Part shown: positions 25,951 to 38,108 of the stretch, piece after piece | Layout: every line of letters starts with the position of its first letter | Position numbering within the stretch: position 1 is the first letter of the stretch | Origin: Rhynchospora pubera | Taxonomy: Eukaryota > Streptophyta > Magnoliopsida > Poales > Cyperaceae | Direction: 5' to 3' | NCBI GenBank assembly: GCA_028095005.1 | Contig: CM051459.1 | Coordinates: 201,415,902 to 201,479,901 of the forward strand | Length of the DNA stretch: 64,000 nt | Translations under genes and position numbers: made by a program | The notes under the pieces: model-generated | Told to the model about the DNA's origin: nothing | What the model saw: only the letters and a program-made list of their open reading frames with translations | Database searches by the model: none

Positions 25951-27731
25951 TGTTAGAGTTATGTCCTAGAAGTCAATAATTTAATGACTTAATTATTAGT
26001 TTATATTTTGGATGATAATTTATCATCTGTTCCTAGGTTTATTATTGACAGATTATTCAGGTTGAGGATCTGAATTGTAGATCTCTATGGATCATTCTTT
26101 AGAATGACAATAATAAATCTAAACGGTCCATAATCTTGATAATTAACAAGGAACATTAATTATCTTATAAGATTAGTATGCAAGTTAAGTGATGATTAAG
26201 TTCTACAAATCATAGGTAAAGAGTTACCAACTTAATTGCATATGTGTATGTTATGGAACATAGCACAGGACTTGACCCATCGAAATAAACATATGGATTG
26301 TGTTATGTGTCATTGTTTATTTCGTAATGATTTTGGTTCTAAGTTTGAGATGTTTATCTTTTCCACATGAGGATAGGTTCAATAAATATCGTCTACCGCT
26401 GATTCCCGATAAGGGCTGCTATACGGACTTTATTTATGTTCTCTTGAATTGTGCGGGGAAAAGTTAATCATCAAGAAAACCGTATGTCCCTCATTAATTC
26501 ACTTAGTGAGTGACGATATCTGTTTGGGCCCCTTGATGGAGATAGATTGTTTGCATGCAACTTTATACAATTATCTCTAGATCAAGAAACGTATAATCTG
26601 CAAGAATGACACATTCCTATCTTGGATTATACGATGATATCGTGTGACATAAGAATCAAAATAGGGAAATTCATTTATTCTCTTATGCAGGATTTAAATA
26701 CTGTAATAGTACACTATTTATGCGAATTGGGAATCATAACGTGTTGCTAGATACCACTTATGATTATTGGAATTAAATAGCGATTTAACTCCATGTCCAA
26801 CGTAGCATAAATCCTCAAAGGGTCACACAAATAGGACTTTGACCATACGTGCATTATTTATTTATTTGCAATAGTGAGTATTGCAAAATATGATAAGTTG
26901 ATTAATTAATTAAATAACGTTATGGACCGTTATAATTAATTAAGTCAAATGGATCATATAGAAATAAATTAATGTACATGCTAATCCTAAATTGATTATC
27001 AACATATTGATAATTAATTTTATTCATCACACTTTAATTTAATTAAGTGAATTAAATTAAAGTATAGGCTTTTATTTTAATAGTCTATTTGAGCCTAAAT
27101 TGAATGCAACTTGAAAGGCCTATTAAATAAATGATTTAATATGGACTAAGAGAGATTGAACAAGCCTAACACATGGCCCATAAGGCCCATGTATATGGCC
27201 GGCCATAGAGGGGTAAAAAGGTCAAGCAAAGGTTGGTGGAGAGTGGTCTATATAAGGACCACTTGAAGAAGCGAAACCTAACCTTCTCACCTTGCCTCCC
27301 TTCTTCTCCCTAGCCGCCACCACCATCCATGGGCAGAATTTTGATTCTCCCATGGTGGTCTCTCTCTCTCTTGCATTCTCATAGGTCTCATGTGTTGAGA
27401 ATAGCTATTCCAAAAGGTTAATTGCTAGAATTACTTGAAGAATGGTGAAAAGGATTAGATATCTCCTTTCTCTTGCTAGCACAAGAATTGGGACATGGCC
27501 AAATTCCTTGGTGGACTCGAGGGCGCCATGGAGGAGGCGAAGGAGAGCACCCCATCGATTCCCATGCCGTAGGATCGAGCCCCGCGAATACGATTTCGCG
27601 GGAGGTAACAATTTCCACCTAATCTCTTTGTGTTAACTTGGCTTTTGTGCACGATTCATTGTGTGTGTTGTTTCGATGGCTTAATTAACTTGTAATTAGC
27701 ATAAAAATCGAAAATTACACACTTACTAACA
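25951..27731 (+). repeat. Right long terminal repeat
   Basis: 1781 bp and nearly identical to the left LTR over its whole length. The three extra bases lie near 26070. It is preceded by the polypurine-like tract AAGTGGGAGAT at 25940-25950 and followed by the target duplication CGTGG. Confidence 0.95.
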
Positions 27732-28490
27732 CGTGGCTGGTGCCTGGCGATGTTAGAAGTATGGTTCGTCTTACTATTAGAAGGGAGATCAATGAGAGCA
27801 CGGTGGTCTAGTTTGGCTTTGTCCATGGCGATTAATCTGGATTTGTTGGGTTGGGGGTTAGGTTTTGACGAAACAAACTAAAAAACTGGAAAAATATTTG
27901 TCAGAAATTAAATATAGGAAATATAGGAATTGATTTTGAGTCGTCCAGTTTTGAATCATGTTCGAATTAGTTTGACTTTTAACACTCAAGTTGGATCGGA
28001 TTTAATCTAGTTGTAGTGCAAACTATTAATTAATAGAGAGAAATGTTATTAACCAAAACAATCATTTTGAACCATACACCATTTTAAAAGATCGTATGTT
28101 CTGGCCTGATCGCACCACCTTCTATTCCAAAATATAAATAATAAAATATAGGAAGTGCCCACAAGTTTGTCCGATAATTAGGAAAAATAATGTTTAAAGG
28201 AAGACTCGAATCGAGGTAAATAAGTAATAACGCAACGAGCGGTCGCTCCTCGCTGATTTCACTCAGCGCTTTTAATATTTTTTTCGCTCAAATGAAAGGT
28301 CAAAAGCCAATTGACTCTTTGTTTGGAGATATCATTTACTCCACAAATTAAATTATTTTTAGCAATCAACGGTTCACATTAAAAATCAGAGAGTTGGATA
28401 CACTCTTGAATTGAAGGTTTACACTCTTCCATTGGTGCTTTTAATATAGTTGAGATATATAAATATATATATATATATACATAATGAGTT

Positions 28491-28884
28491 TTGCTACGGT
28501 GAGTTGCAACTCACCAAAGCGTTCGTGAGTCGCGCACAAAATTCCGAAATTTAGTTCAAAATGACCGATCCAAACCGTCTAATACGATCTCCCTATTGAA
28601 ATCTCCATGCAGACCAAATTTTATATTTTTTCGAATTTTTTAAGTATTTTTTTGAAATTTTAGAAAATCATTAATTTAATTAGTTCTGAACCGTTCACAA
28701 ACAACAGTTTTTAAAAATCTGAAATAAATACTTAAAAATTTCAAAAAAATATAAAATTTGGTCTGCATGGGGATTTCAATAGAGAGATCATATTAGACGG
28801 TTTGGATCGATTATTTTGAACTAAATTTTGAAATTTTAAACGCGACTCACGGACGCTTTGGTGAGTTGCAACTCACCATAGCAA
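28491..28884. mobile_element. TA-tract hairpin MITE, family 1 (diverged copy)
   Basis: The ends are TTGCTACGGTGAGTTGCA and its near-complement at 28867-28884. Each end contains the short palindrome GGTGAGTTGCAACTCACC. The two arms are complementary almost to the centre (CTCCCTATTGAAATCTCCAT against ATGGGGATTTCAATAGAGAG). It lies next to a (TA)n tract, just outside Helitron A. Confidence 0.85.
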
Positions 28885-29258
28885 GGAAGTTAATAAACTT
28901 GATACATTTATTTATAAAAAAGATACAAATTCACTAACAAAAACAGCCACCTGATTAATAACATATTATTAATCAAAAAAGGAAAATGAAATAATTATAA
29001 GTAATTGTCTCAGTTAGTTTAAACTAAAATTAATAAAAAAATGAACATTTGAAATGAATATTCGAATATTAGAAAGTCCGAATCTAGATAATTATTCATA
29101 TATCTGTCTTAGAATTATAAATCCTATTCGTATGCATATAATTATCTCTATTCATATTCATATCTGATACTGATAATATCTTTGTAAATTATATCTGACA
29201 AATATGATTTGCGTATCTGTTGAATATTTAAATAGGAAGGAGAAAGGAAAATATCTTA

Positions 29259-29424
29259 AGGGCAGTTTGGATCGCTTAGGAATTTGGAGATTTTGGAGAA
29301 GTTACAATTCTTAAGAATAAATTTATTGAGAAGTGTAACTTTGTGAAGAGTTTAGATTGTTTATAATAAATTTATGATAGAAAGATCAAATTATTCAAAT
29401 TTTTTGGTGAATCCAAACAGCCCC
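29259..29424. mobile_element. Tourist-like MITE with TTA target duplication
   Basis: The ends are GGGCAGTTTGGATC and ATCCAAACAGCCCC, flanked by TTA at 29256-29258 and 29425-29427. The inner motif TAAATTTATTGAGAAGTGTAA is shared in part with the copies at 41714 and 56391. Confidence 0.8.
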
Positions 29425-29427
29425 TTA

Positions 29428-30808
29428 TTGTTTTTCACACCCACCAGAAAGCTATCAGTGGCGTATATTTACATCTTCTGTGGCAATACCTTTATACCTA
29501 CATGAATACTGCCACTCGAAATTTGGATGCTCGACTTTGTGGTATTAATATAGTAATATCAATATGATTTCTCTGTCCCATCTCATATAATACTTCACAT
29601 ATTTAGTCAACAAAAAATTATGATCATGTTTATGTGTAATCCATGTGGGACAATAGTTGTCAACGCCACAGAAGAACAGAGGTGAACAGTTTGATAGGTG
29701 GTCCCCGTCGGCCTTTAAAAGGTATCGGAACCTCCTTTTTTAATTTGAGGTACTCCGACTTGATTGTTGAATTGAAAGGAAATGGAAGTATGGAACGACG
29801 CTTTCAGAATTCAGTAAGGAACATTGAATTTGACGTCACATCATTCTTAATTTCTTAAATTCTTAGTGATCGTTTCTTTTCTTTAATTTTCTTTTTATTA
29901 TGCCGCCAGGCTCGCAAACTTTACACATGTAATGTCTCTTACATAACCAAAAAGTTTTTAATTTAAAAAGAAACTTGGACTTGAATTCGATATTTATATA
30001 TATTAATTAATTATTCATGTGTATGTCAAAGTTTTCTACATTTTTTTTTCATCTAATTTCTTAATTATCCACTAATGAAAATTGAAGTAACCTTTTTTTT
30101 TCCAGAAGGGTAATTATATCATGGATACTTTTTTTTTAATATATATTGGCCTAAATCTAAACTATTTATTGAGAATGATGAATGATTGTAATTTGATTAA
30201 TTAGGATTTGAATGAAGGTCTAAATTTCAGCCAATGTAAAATAAATATCCATGACAGAATTATCTATGTTTTTATTATAAGTAGTTACGACTTAAGTATG
30301 CATATTGATATTTTAACCAATAAAATTCATCAATTTTTAAATTAAATTAAATAATTTTTTACTAGCTAGCTATTAACTGGTCACTGGTCACCGATTTGAA
30401 ACACTACAAATTGACTAGATTAAATCCTAGTTGATATGCCTTAGAGGTTACTTAATTTAAGGTTTTTAAAACTTCTATAACTCTCCTCTTCATTCAATTC
30501 TCTTTTCATTTTTGGGGCAAGTGGCAAATTAATACCGCGTTGCTATCAGCAATAGAACCGGTGAAAAAGACCTTGGGTTGCTTCTCACACATAAACGCAT
30601 TAATGGGAAGAAAAGGCCCAGGCAACGCTTGAAAGGTATTCCCGTTATGTACGTACATCCAATAATGCATGCACGTGTGACGATATTATATATCGTCATG
30701 ACTCATGAATCGACAACAAAATAATTTGTACTTCGCTAGCTACCCGCTTTTCTATATGCACACAAAATGGCAAATCATGTATATATGATATATATATATA
30801 TATAGAGA
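29428..30808. other. Intergenic, nothing recognised
   Basis: AT-rich sequence between the MITE and Helitron B. A 71-codon open frame at 29643-29858 has no recognisable motif and no splice context, and I do not count it as a gene. It ends in a (TA)n tract at about 30786-30803, into which Helitron B inserted. Confidence 0.6.
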
Positions 30809-32370
30809 CTAGCAGCAGTGCCCACCCGATGTGTGGGCGAATTTTAATATGTGAAAATAAAAATATTATTTAATACAAATAGCAACAGTGTCCATCCAAT
30901 GTGTAGACATATTTTAAAAATGTGAAAAATATAATTGTTCTAAAAAATATATTTCAATATTATTTTACATGCAACTATATATGCATAGTTTACATTTGAC
31001 ACGTGGATATTCTACAGATACAAATAAAATATATATAAAGAGCTGATAGTAATTTCTTTATTTTAGGTACATTTATATTTTAAGTATTAGATTCTCGTGA
31101 GAGACTCTCATTTAACAAAGTTTTCTTCTATGCTTGAAAAATTAAGAATTAAGAACATGTTTATCATTGCTTTTATTTTATTTGCAAACTAAGTGGGATG
31201 TGGGAAATGCAGACTTATTATTTCCACATAAAACTTTTTGCTCATTTGTATTCCGTGTCACTGCATGCTACATGTTTTTTTTTTATTTTCTTAAATTAAA
31301 TTGTTGCATGCATAGCCGCATAGGCCAAAGAAAATACAGTAAGAAGGGCTTATGAGCCATCGTTTAAATCAATCGGTATTTTCATGCAATTCCTTATATT
31401 CATCTAATTTTCATGTTAATATCAAAAATTTCTATGTAAGTCTTTGCAAAGGCTGAGGGACCTAGAATTAAAGAGAAAAACAAAGTACTTGGAGCAGGGA
31501 AATAACATGACAAAATTTGATTTGCAACAAATTATAAAGCTCATGTTTCCCAATTACCAGTATATGCACTTCCTTGAATGCAAACTAAGTCTTCAGATAC
31601 ATATTTCTTGCTATTATCCTTGTATAAGTGTGCCATAGCCTGACCAAAAAAAAAAATTCATTAATGAGCATCAAAGCATTTCTAGTCATATCGATACGTA
31701 TTTTATTAGAATGACAGAATTTCTAATTTTCCAAACATTCTAGACAGGAGCACTCGGATCAAATATTATTATTCACAATAAATCAGAACTCATAGATTTA
31801 GTAACTGAAATAGAATAAAACATCTATGAAACAAAAGCTCATTCAAATTTTGCTAAACTAACAGATATGCATGTCAGAATGGAATCTTACCTTAATTCTT
31901 TCAAGCAAGCTGATACAAAATTCCAACGTCAGAATTGCCTGAAAATTAAAAAGTAAAATCAGAGATAAAGATGTCTTTATTACTCGAGTGAGAAGAATAC
32001 TGACAAGAAAGCTCAATATAATGAAGTGTAGGTAACAACTTGCTAACATGTATGCTATGAATTCCATAGAAGAATAAACTTTATTTAAACTGTGCCACCA
32101 AGATGTACCTCTGAGAAGGCATATTACTCTATCAAAAACAGAAGATCAGTACATGGGTGGATGCTGGAAGGGTAGTCACTCTTATAATTTAAGAGAAAAA
32201 TACAAAACTCCTTGTAGTGATACCGATGTTGCAATTGATAAAAACCGTGAACCAATATGTATTGACCTACTCTTGTTGTCACATCATTACGATTATTGTT
32301 TTTATGTTCTAAAAAGAACTCATAAGCCTATATTTTTCTCTTCAGATGTGGCCTATTAATTTGGTTTCAT

Positions 32371-32437
32371 ATACAACAACAACTAAGCCTTTTGTCCCAA
32401 ACAAGTTGGGGTAGGCTAGAAAGAAACCCAACAAGAG

Positions 32438-32478
<41 letters not shown>

Positions 32479-32734
32479 ACATAAAAATACTAATAGTAAG
32501 ACTAGCCATACTAATAATAATACCTCTAATAATAATAGTAATAGTAGAAATCTAGACCTCGACCGTGACCTAATAGAGGGACCTACAAACCTATGGCATC
32601 GCTCCTACCCCTAAGTTCCTACGTCATGGCTCCGGTACATGAATTGCTAACTTCCAAGCGCTCCTATCGATCGCCAACTCCTTGGAGACGTTCCATTCTT
32701 TAAGGTCTCTTTTCACCGCTTCTTCCCATGTCAT
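32371..32734 (-). mobile_element. 3' end of an RTE-type LINE (5'-truncated)
   Basis: On the minus strand 32734-32624 encodes 36 residues, MTWEEAVKRDLKEW and so on to AWKLAIHVPEP and a stop. This is the conserved C-terminus of plant RTE-clade ORFs. It is followed by a 3'UTR with a 35-bp A:T homopolymer (32438-32472), and then by CAAGTTGTTTGGG-like sequence and TTG repeats. That tail is the same as on the SINEs at 9488 and 56743, consistent with SINEs using this LINE's machinery. It is 5'-truncated and nested in Helitron B. Confidence 0.75.
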
Positions 32735-32809
32735 AAAAGAATAAAATTAAGAAGCTTTGAGTCACAAATAGTACCCAAAATCACAGTCAAGGATACAAGA
32801 GATACTGAA

Positions 32810-33223
32810 AAGGTGTGTGTCGTACCCTTCATCAGTAATAGTTGACCCGTACTACTGCACAAAGTCTTCCTTAACCCTCTCTAGAAACACAAATGATGCG
32901 CTCCATCCAAATTCCTTGTTGGCCACCACCAGGAACACTATATCATTAGAAATATACAAAATGAACTTTTATTTTTCATATGAAATTACTGGTACTATAT
33001 TGCTTTTACATTATAAGGAACAACAAAACATACCGAAACCCTTCTCAACGAGGAAATTGAAGGTGTGACCATCGCATGAGTAGGTGAATTTGTTGCTATT
33101 TGAAGGCAACTTGGCCAAACACTGAATTGCAACTGTTATGGTATTTCCAGAAAATCAGTTCTGCTCAGCTAACACCACCTTCTCCTTGACGACAAAGCTA
33201 TATATAAGAGGTTGATTATTCAT
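32810..33223 (-). pseudogene. VAMP72-like R-SNARE gene fragment captured in Helitron B
   Basis: VAMP72 proteins are longin-domain R-SNAREs for vesicle fusion at the plasma membrane. Exon-like block 33223-33034 starts with ATG and reads MNNQPLIYSFV, then AIQCLAKLPSNSNKFTYSCD and NFLVEKGF, matching the longin domain. A GT donor follows at the expected place. After a 96-bp intron with an AG acceptor, the block from 32937 reads VVANKEF and then FLERVKEDF. In-frame stops (TGA after LAEQN, TAG after KEDFVQ) kill it, and the SNARE and transmembrane regions are absent. The retained intron shows capture as DNA. Below about 32810 similarity is lost at the LINE insertion. Confidence 0.8.
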
Positions 33224-34797
33224 TATTGTTCTTCTCTAATCTTCCTAATTGATCTGAAAATAAGAGGGGGAAAATTAAACACACAAATCATATTTTTTTG
33301 GTCTTTTTTATGAAATTGAACAAATTCAATGTTTAAAGAAAATCAACACAGTCAAATTCCAGATATGATCCGTCCTATTTTTACCATTTGCCACCCTTCC
33401 TAAGTAAAATAAATCAGCGATATTAAGATAAGCAAAGAATCATGTGTTCTGACAACTGAGAAGTTGTAAATGATGTATTGTTATGTTTTTCTTTTGCCCA
33501 TTCATTGTATATTTGTAAGTGATTTGCTACTAAAATATCTGCTTACTTACAAAATTTAAATTTTACTGCCCAACAACCCAGTGGCATACTGGTCTAGCAA
33601 TAAATTCTAACATAAAAGGATTCATTTTCTCTGACATTAATTACCTAACCTCGCATATGAGAATTGATCCCACAGTATAGTAAACATCCAGCATTTCAAG
33701 ATAGTAAACATTGGAAAAGATAATTATTCTTTCTAATCAATTAATCTTGCATTTTTCATATCATTTTTTATAGACAAGCTCGTAAATTGAAGAAGACATC
33801 TAATATTTCTTAACTAATTAACCATTTTTTTTTCCTTATTCATACCGTCAAATGAATTGCAAACAGATTTTAAGAAAAGAGTATAAGAGAAACTTTCCCA
33901 AAAACTCAACCAAAAGTATAAGAGAAACCTTATCAATTATGAACAACAATCACCGATCAAACAAGACAGGGACAGGAAGAGAGATTAGATACCTCAATCG
34001 ATTAGCAAATGCACTCAAGTTTCTATGTCCTGCCTTCTCCCGCGCCTCTTCTATTTAGGATGTATTCTCCGATTTAAATAGGGAAGCGAACTAACGAAGG
34101 GGCGTCGAAGAAAATTCAAATTTAAAAATTAAACTTGAAATGCTGATGCTTGGAATATTTGCCTATTTCAAATTGTTTTTTCCGTGAAGGGAGAATATGA
34201 GCGCTTTGTTCATCAGACGGCTCCTGTTCCACGTGTCATTCGCTCAGATCGAACTGGGCAAGGGAATTGACGGCGGGTTGGAGAAGGCTTTCGTAGCCGT
34301 CGACGGCCGACCCCACTATTAGAAAGGAGACCGGTGAAAGAACGGTGGTTCGGTGCCATTTGAGGTTCATGAGGTGGGGATTAGCCGGTTAGGCCAGGAT
34401 CTGACGGCGGAAAGCTGGAAACGAAGAAAGAGGAACAACTCTCTTGTCGAGAGAGAATAAGAAGAGACGCACCCTTTCAAGGGTTTGGTTGGTAGGAAAA
34501 AAAAAGGAGCCAATGTTCGATCATAATTATAATTTATAAAAAATAAAATGTTTAAAGAAGGAATCGAACATGTATACGTGAGATTAAGTGCCTTCTCTAT
34601 TTCAATTCTGCGCTAAATAATTTCCTATCGCAAGCGAAAGGTTAAGAGAATTTAACTTTTCATTTGGAGATATCTAGTACACAAATTCTATTATCAACGG
34701 TTCACATAAAAAATTGAAGAGTTGGATACACTCTTGGTTTGAAAATCTAGACTCTTCCATTGGTGTTTTTAATATAGTAGAAATAGAGATAGAGATA

Positions 34798-37700
34798 GGC
34801 TAAATTAAACTCCAGCCTATAGGACCCCTGTGTGCCGAAGTGTTTTAACCATCGGATTGCAAATCCAATGGTTCAGATTTTGTCGCGAATTTTGCCTTCG
34901 GCACTGTTAAAATTGAATTGTATTTTCCGTTTGATTCTCCGTTTCCTCGCATGCCTATCAATATCAGATCGAACTTGGTCAAGCAGGAGAGAAAACGAAA
35001 CCCCTCTCTCACGCTTGGCCTCTCTCTCACGCTTCTCCTCTTCTCTCCGATCAAGCCATCCAGAAAAAGAGGAAAACGAAACCCCTCTCTCCCGTTGTCT
35101 CTCTCTGACGCTTCCTCTATGTTTCTCGCGTTCCTATCAGATCGTGCCAAAACACAAAAAAAACAGAAAAAGACTTTCTCACCTCGATGCAAATCTCTAT
35201 CCTCTCGATCTCTGACATAGATCTCGCCAAAGCCAGAGAGATGAAGCAGTACCCAATCGTCTCTCTCGTAGATTCGAATCCCTTCCGACGAAGCAGTCCC
35301 ATGCCTAGGGTTGCGCCCAAAAGACTTGCGTGGAGCAAAGGTAATTGTCATTTTGGTTTAATTTGTTTAATTTTGGTGAAAAGAACTCAAATTTGTTAAT
35401 GGAGTGGATTCTCGTATAAGGCCCAATAAAGTCAAGGATTCATTCTACAAGGAGTTGCTTTTATAAGCTCACTTAAAAGTGGCAGCTTCCTCAGAAGAAG
35501 TGGGGATTTGATGGAGATTCTCAAAAGACTGAGTGAATAAGCTAAATCCAATGAAATCATGAGTTTTTCTGAGAATTACTTAACGTAGGCTTTAAATTGT
35601 GAGGAAGCAATCAGCTGTATGATACCCATTTTGACTAAATTGTGATTTGTCCATTGGAGATTGGCTAACCAGTAATGAATTACCTGCTCAGTGCTCAATG
35701 CTCCACCAACATGTTCATTTTAATTAGATAACTAATCGATTAATAAAAATTTGTACATCATATTAATAAATCGAGTGTACAAGTCTTGTTTAAACATTAA
35801 GTTGCGAAAGTTCTGTGCTTGTAAAGGTTGATTTAGAGTTTGATTTATGTTTTGACCACTGGTACGAGTCTGTACCAGCCTTGGTTTATGTACTGGTACG
35901 AAGCCTTCTTTCTCAAGTACCATGAAATTTATGTGTTAATTTTTTTAATCAAGTGAAACTTAATGTGTACCATGAAACTTAATTGGATTTGGGTCTCTGT
36001 ACTATGAAACTTAATTAGATTAGAGTCTGTGTGTACCATTTAATTGCACTCTCAATATTTTGAGCATTCATATCCTTGATAACTTCTTTATCTTCGAGAC
36101 CCAAAATTAGTTTGCAAAATTGAATAAGATGCGAATTGTTTAATGTAACTTGCAGAAATTGAAAAATGATGAGCATAATTAAGTAAAATGGAGGCGTGTC
36201 ATCAACAATTGCCAACTAGGCCAGCAGTGAACATGCATATATGGTGTGGTTGAGGCCTAGCTTTTTTGTTTGGGGCTAGTGCGGTTGAGGCCAAGAAGAA
36301 GAAGGAATGGTGTCCAAATCAGCAATTGTGCAAGTGCTTTCCTCTATTTTCAGTTGCTATGTTGTAAAATTTGTCAATATTTAGTTTTGAGGGTTCCAAT
36401 TGGAATTTTCAATCAATTATGCTGTTGGAGTCAAATTCCTGCATCACGGTAATTAATTAAGTTTTGTAGTGTTCATGTGGAAGCTTGGATCACTTTTTGT
36501 AGTGTTCAAATTTAATTTTTCTGTAACTCTTTCTTTTCAGAAATGAAAATTTTTTGTTCTAAAACTCAATTGGCACATATTATTTCTAAACTAAACAAGT
36601 AAACGAGCTCAATTTAGTGATAGAGTAGAGAGGGAAAAGGGATAACAGTGTAGAGAATAGATTTCTAAATGAATTATTTTATTTTCATATCATCCAGTAC
36701 ACAGTACATTTAGAACAAATTATATATAATACAGATACAAGTTAATCATTTAGAACCCAAGTCAAAATTAGATGCTAAACTAATTACTAAAATATCTGTA
36801 ACTAAGAACAAGTTAATCACATGACATTAAGACGGAGAAATAGTGAAGTCACGTAAAAGAGGAGCACCAGCGATCCTTGGTCTTGTGTAATGGTACTGCT
36901 ACCAGTTAATTGCCAATATGTTATTAGATTGCCATCACATCAGTGAAGAAACTCTTTTGATAATCAGCTTTTGTTTACTGGCTTCATTGTCTTTGCTACT
37001 CTCCTTTTGTCTATTTTCCTTGGCTTTTTCCTTCAGCAAATATTGCAATCTAAACAAGAAATATTTCTTACTTAGTCAATCTCTTGTAGAACAAAAATAA
37101 GTTATGGTCACCATTCATTGGCCCCTGTTATGGTCACCATTCTTGGTTCTCTGCATAATATACATATACAAACAATTAATTTTGTCCTTCATTAAAATTA
37201 GCATCACAATTACAGTTATGGTTCAATTGCACACTGCAATTGGCTGCGACAGTTCTGGTACATATACAATTAATGTACCAGAATCACCCTGACCTGACTA
37301 CAAAGCCACAAAATCCAGAGTTGCTACAATAACAGAATTAACTTTTCATTTTCCAAGTAGTGTCGCATTGGATTTCTTGATTGTTTTTATAATTGAAGAT
37401 ACTAGCTAAAATGAAGTAAGAAAAGGAAACAATGTTAAAAAAGAAACACAAATCTGACCCAAATAAAACCTAGAATTTCATCTGAGATCTGCAAAATATC
37501 AATTATTTTTAAGTCATTTTGTAAGGACATGTTGTTGGTGGTATTTTTCCACATCAGAACCCAAATTGCTCTAATAGAAAACAAAAGTCATGCGAGCAGG
37601 AATGGAGAGAAGCTAATCATTAAAAAAATGCTTGATTGATGTCGAGTGTCAGTAAAAAAAATGTGAGAGGTTTCTTACATATTTGAATCCCAAATCGTAC

Positions 37701-38067
37701 GGAGAAGGAATGCCAGGTTTTGTTGCATGCTTCGTACGAGAGAGACGATGCTTGAGAGAGAGACAGCGGGAGAAAAACCAAGTGCGAGTGAGAAACAGTG
37801 GATAGCTTGATCGGAAAGAAGGGGGAGAAGCGGCTAGGTTTCCCGTGCGTGAGAGAGACGACAAGGGGGAGAGAGTCTCTTCGTTTTTGTTTTTTTTTCC
37901 TTTACTTTTCAATCTAATAGGCAAACGGGGCAGATGTGTAACGGAAATTAAACAGAGAAACGGGAATCATATGTTATCCAGCGTCTAAATCTGCACCCTC
38001 AGATCTGAGATCGGACGGGTAAACAACTTCAGCACACATGGGTCCTATGTGCTGGAGTCTAATTTAG

Positions 38068-38069
<2 letters not shown>
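34798..38069. mobile_element. 3.3 kb element with long terminal inverted repeats and TA flanks
   Basis: The left end GGCTAAATTAAACTCCAG and the right end CTGGAGTCTAATTTAGCC are inverted. Similarity between the arms continues imperfectly for about 400 bp (CCGATCAAGCCATCCA at the left, TGGATAGCTTGATCGG at the right, in the same relative position). TA flanks it at 34796-34797 and 38070-38071. The long arms suggest a Mutator-like or Pack-type element, but no 9-bp duplication is seen. The centre (about 35350-37640) contains no transposase and no recognised gene. The element directly abuts Helitron B. Confidence 0.6.

Positions 38070-38105
<36 letters not shown>

Positions 38106-38108
<3 letters not shown>

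Larger units (their letters stand above)
18037..27731 (+). mobile_element. Copia-type LTR retrotransposon, defective, recently inserted
   Basis: The two LTRs start TGTTAGAG and end CTAACA, and the exact 5-bp duplication CGTGG lies at 18032-18036 and 27732-27736. A primer-binding site follows the left LTR, and a purine-rich tract (AAGTGGGAGAT) precedes the right one. The 6.1 kb interior has no frame longer than about 75 codons. Diverged, stop-interrupted remnants of Copia reverse transcriptase and RNase H lie at 24419-25558 in the expected order, which assigns it to Copia. It interrupts Helitron A. Confidence 0.92.
15411..28455 (-). mobile_element. Helitron A, split by a nested LTR retrotransposon
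   Basis: On the minus strand the 3' end has the hairpin GCCCACACATCGGGTGGGC, a short spacer and CTAG followed by T, the Helitron hallmark (hairpin, CTRR, host T). The 5' end on the right (TC at 28455-28454, then CAACTATATTAAAAG) is the same as that of Helitron B at 34795. Both terminal zones match Helitron B over long stretches, for example TCACTCTTCC/GGAAGAGTG-type motifs and GAGTTGGATACACTCTTG. Without the 9.7 kb LTR element the body is about 3.3 kb. No Rep/helicase frame is visible, so it is non-autonomous. Confidence 0.7.
30809..34795 (-). mobile_element. Helitron B, carrying a gene fragment
   Basis: On the minus strand the 3' end has the hairpin GCCCACACATCGGGTGGGC, a short spacer and CTAG, then T. 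The 5' end is TCTCTATCTCTATTTCTAC with TC at 34795-34794, a typical plant Helitron start. Both ends and much of the 5' third match Helitron A (for example CACTATTAGAA.GGAGA near 34315 and 27775). The interior carries a decayed VAMP72-like fragment and an RTE LINE end. A second, weaker copy of the 3' terminal motif (GTGTCCATCCAATGTGTAGAC) follows at about 30887, suggesting a tandem or nested older terminus. No Rep/helicase frame is visible. Confidence 0.72.

Noticed and set aside
27418..27636. Open frames of 64-68 codons on both strands, present in both LTRs (also 19501-19719)
   Set aside because: They lie in the LTR leader, are duplicated only because the LTRs are, and show no domain.
34845..35351. 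168-codon open frame on the minus strand in the left arm of the long-TIR element
   Set aside because: Simple CT/GA-rich sequence gives long frames on both strands here, and no protein family motif was recognised.
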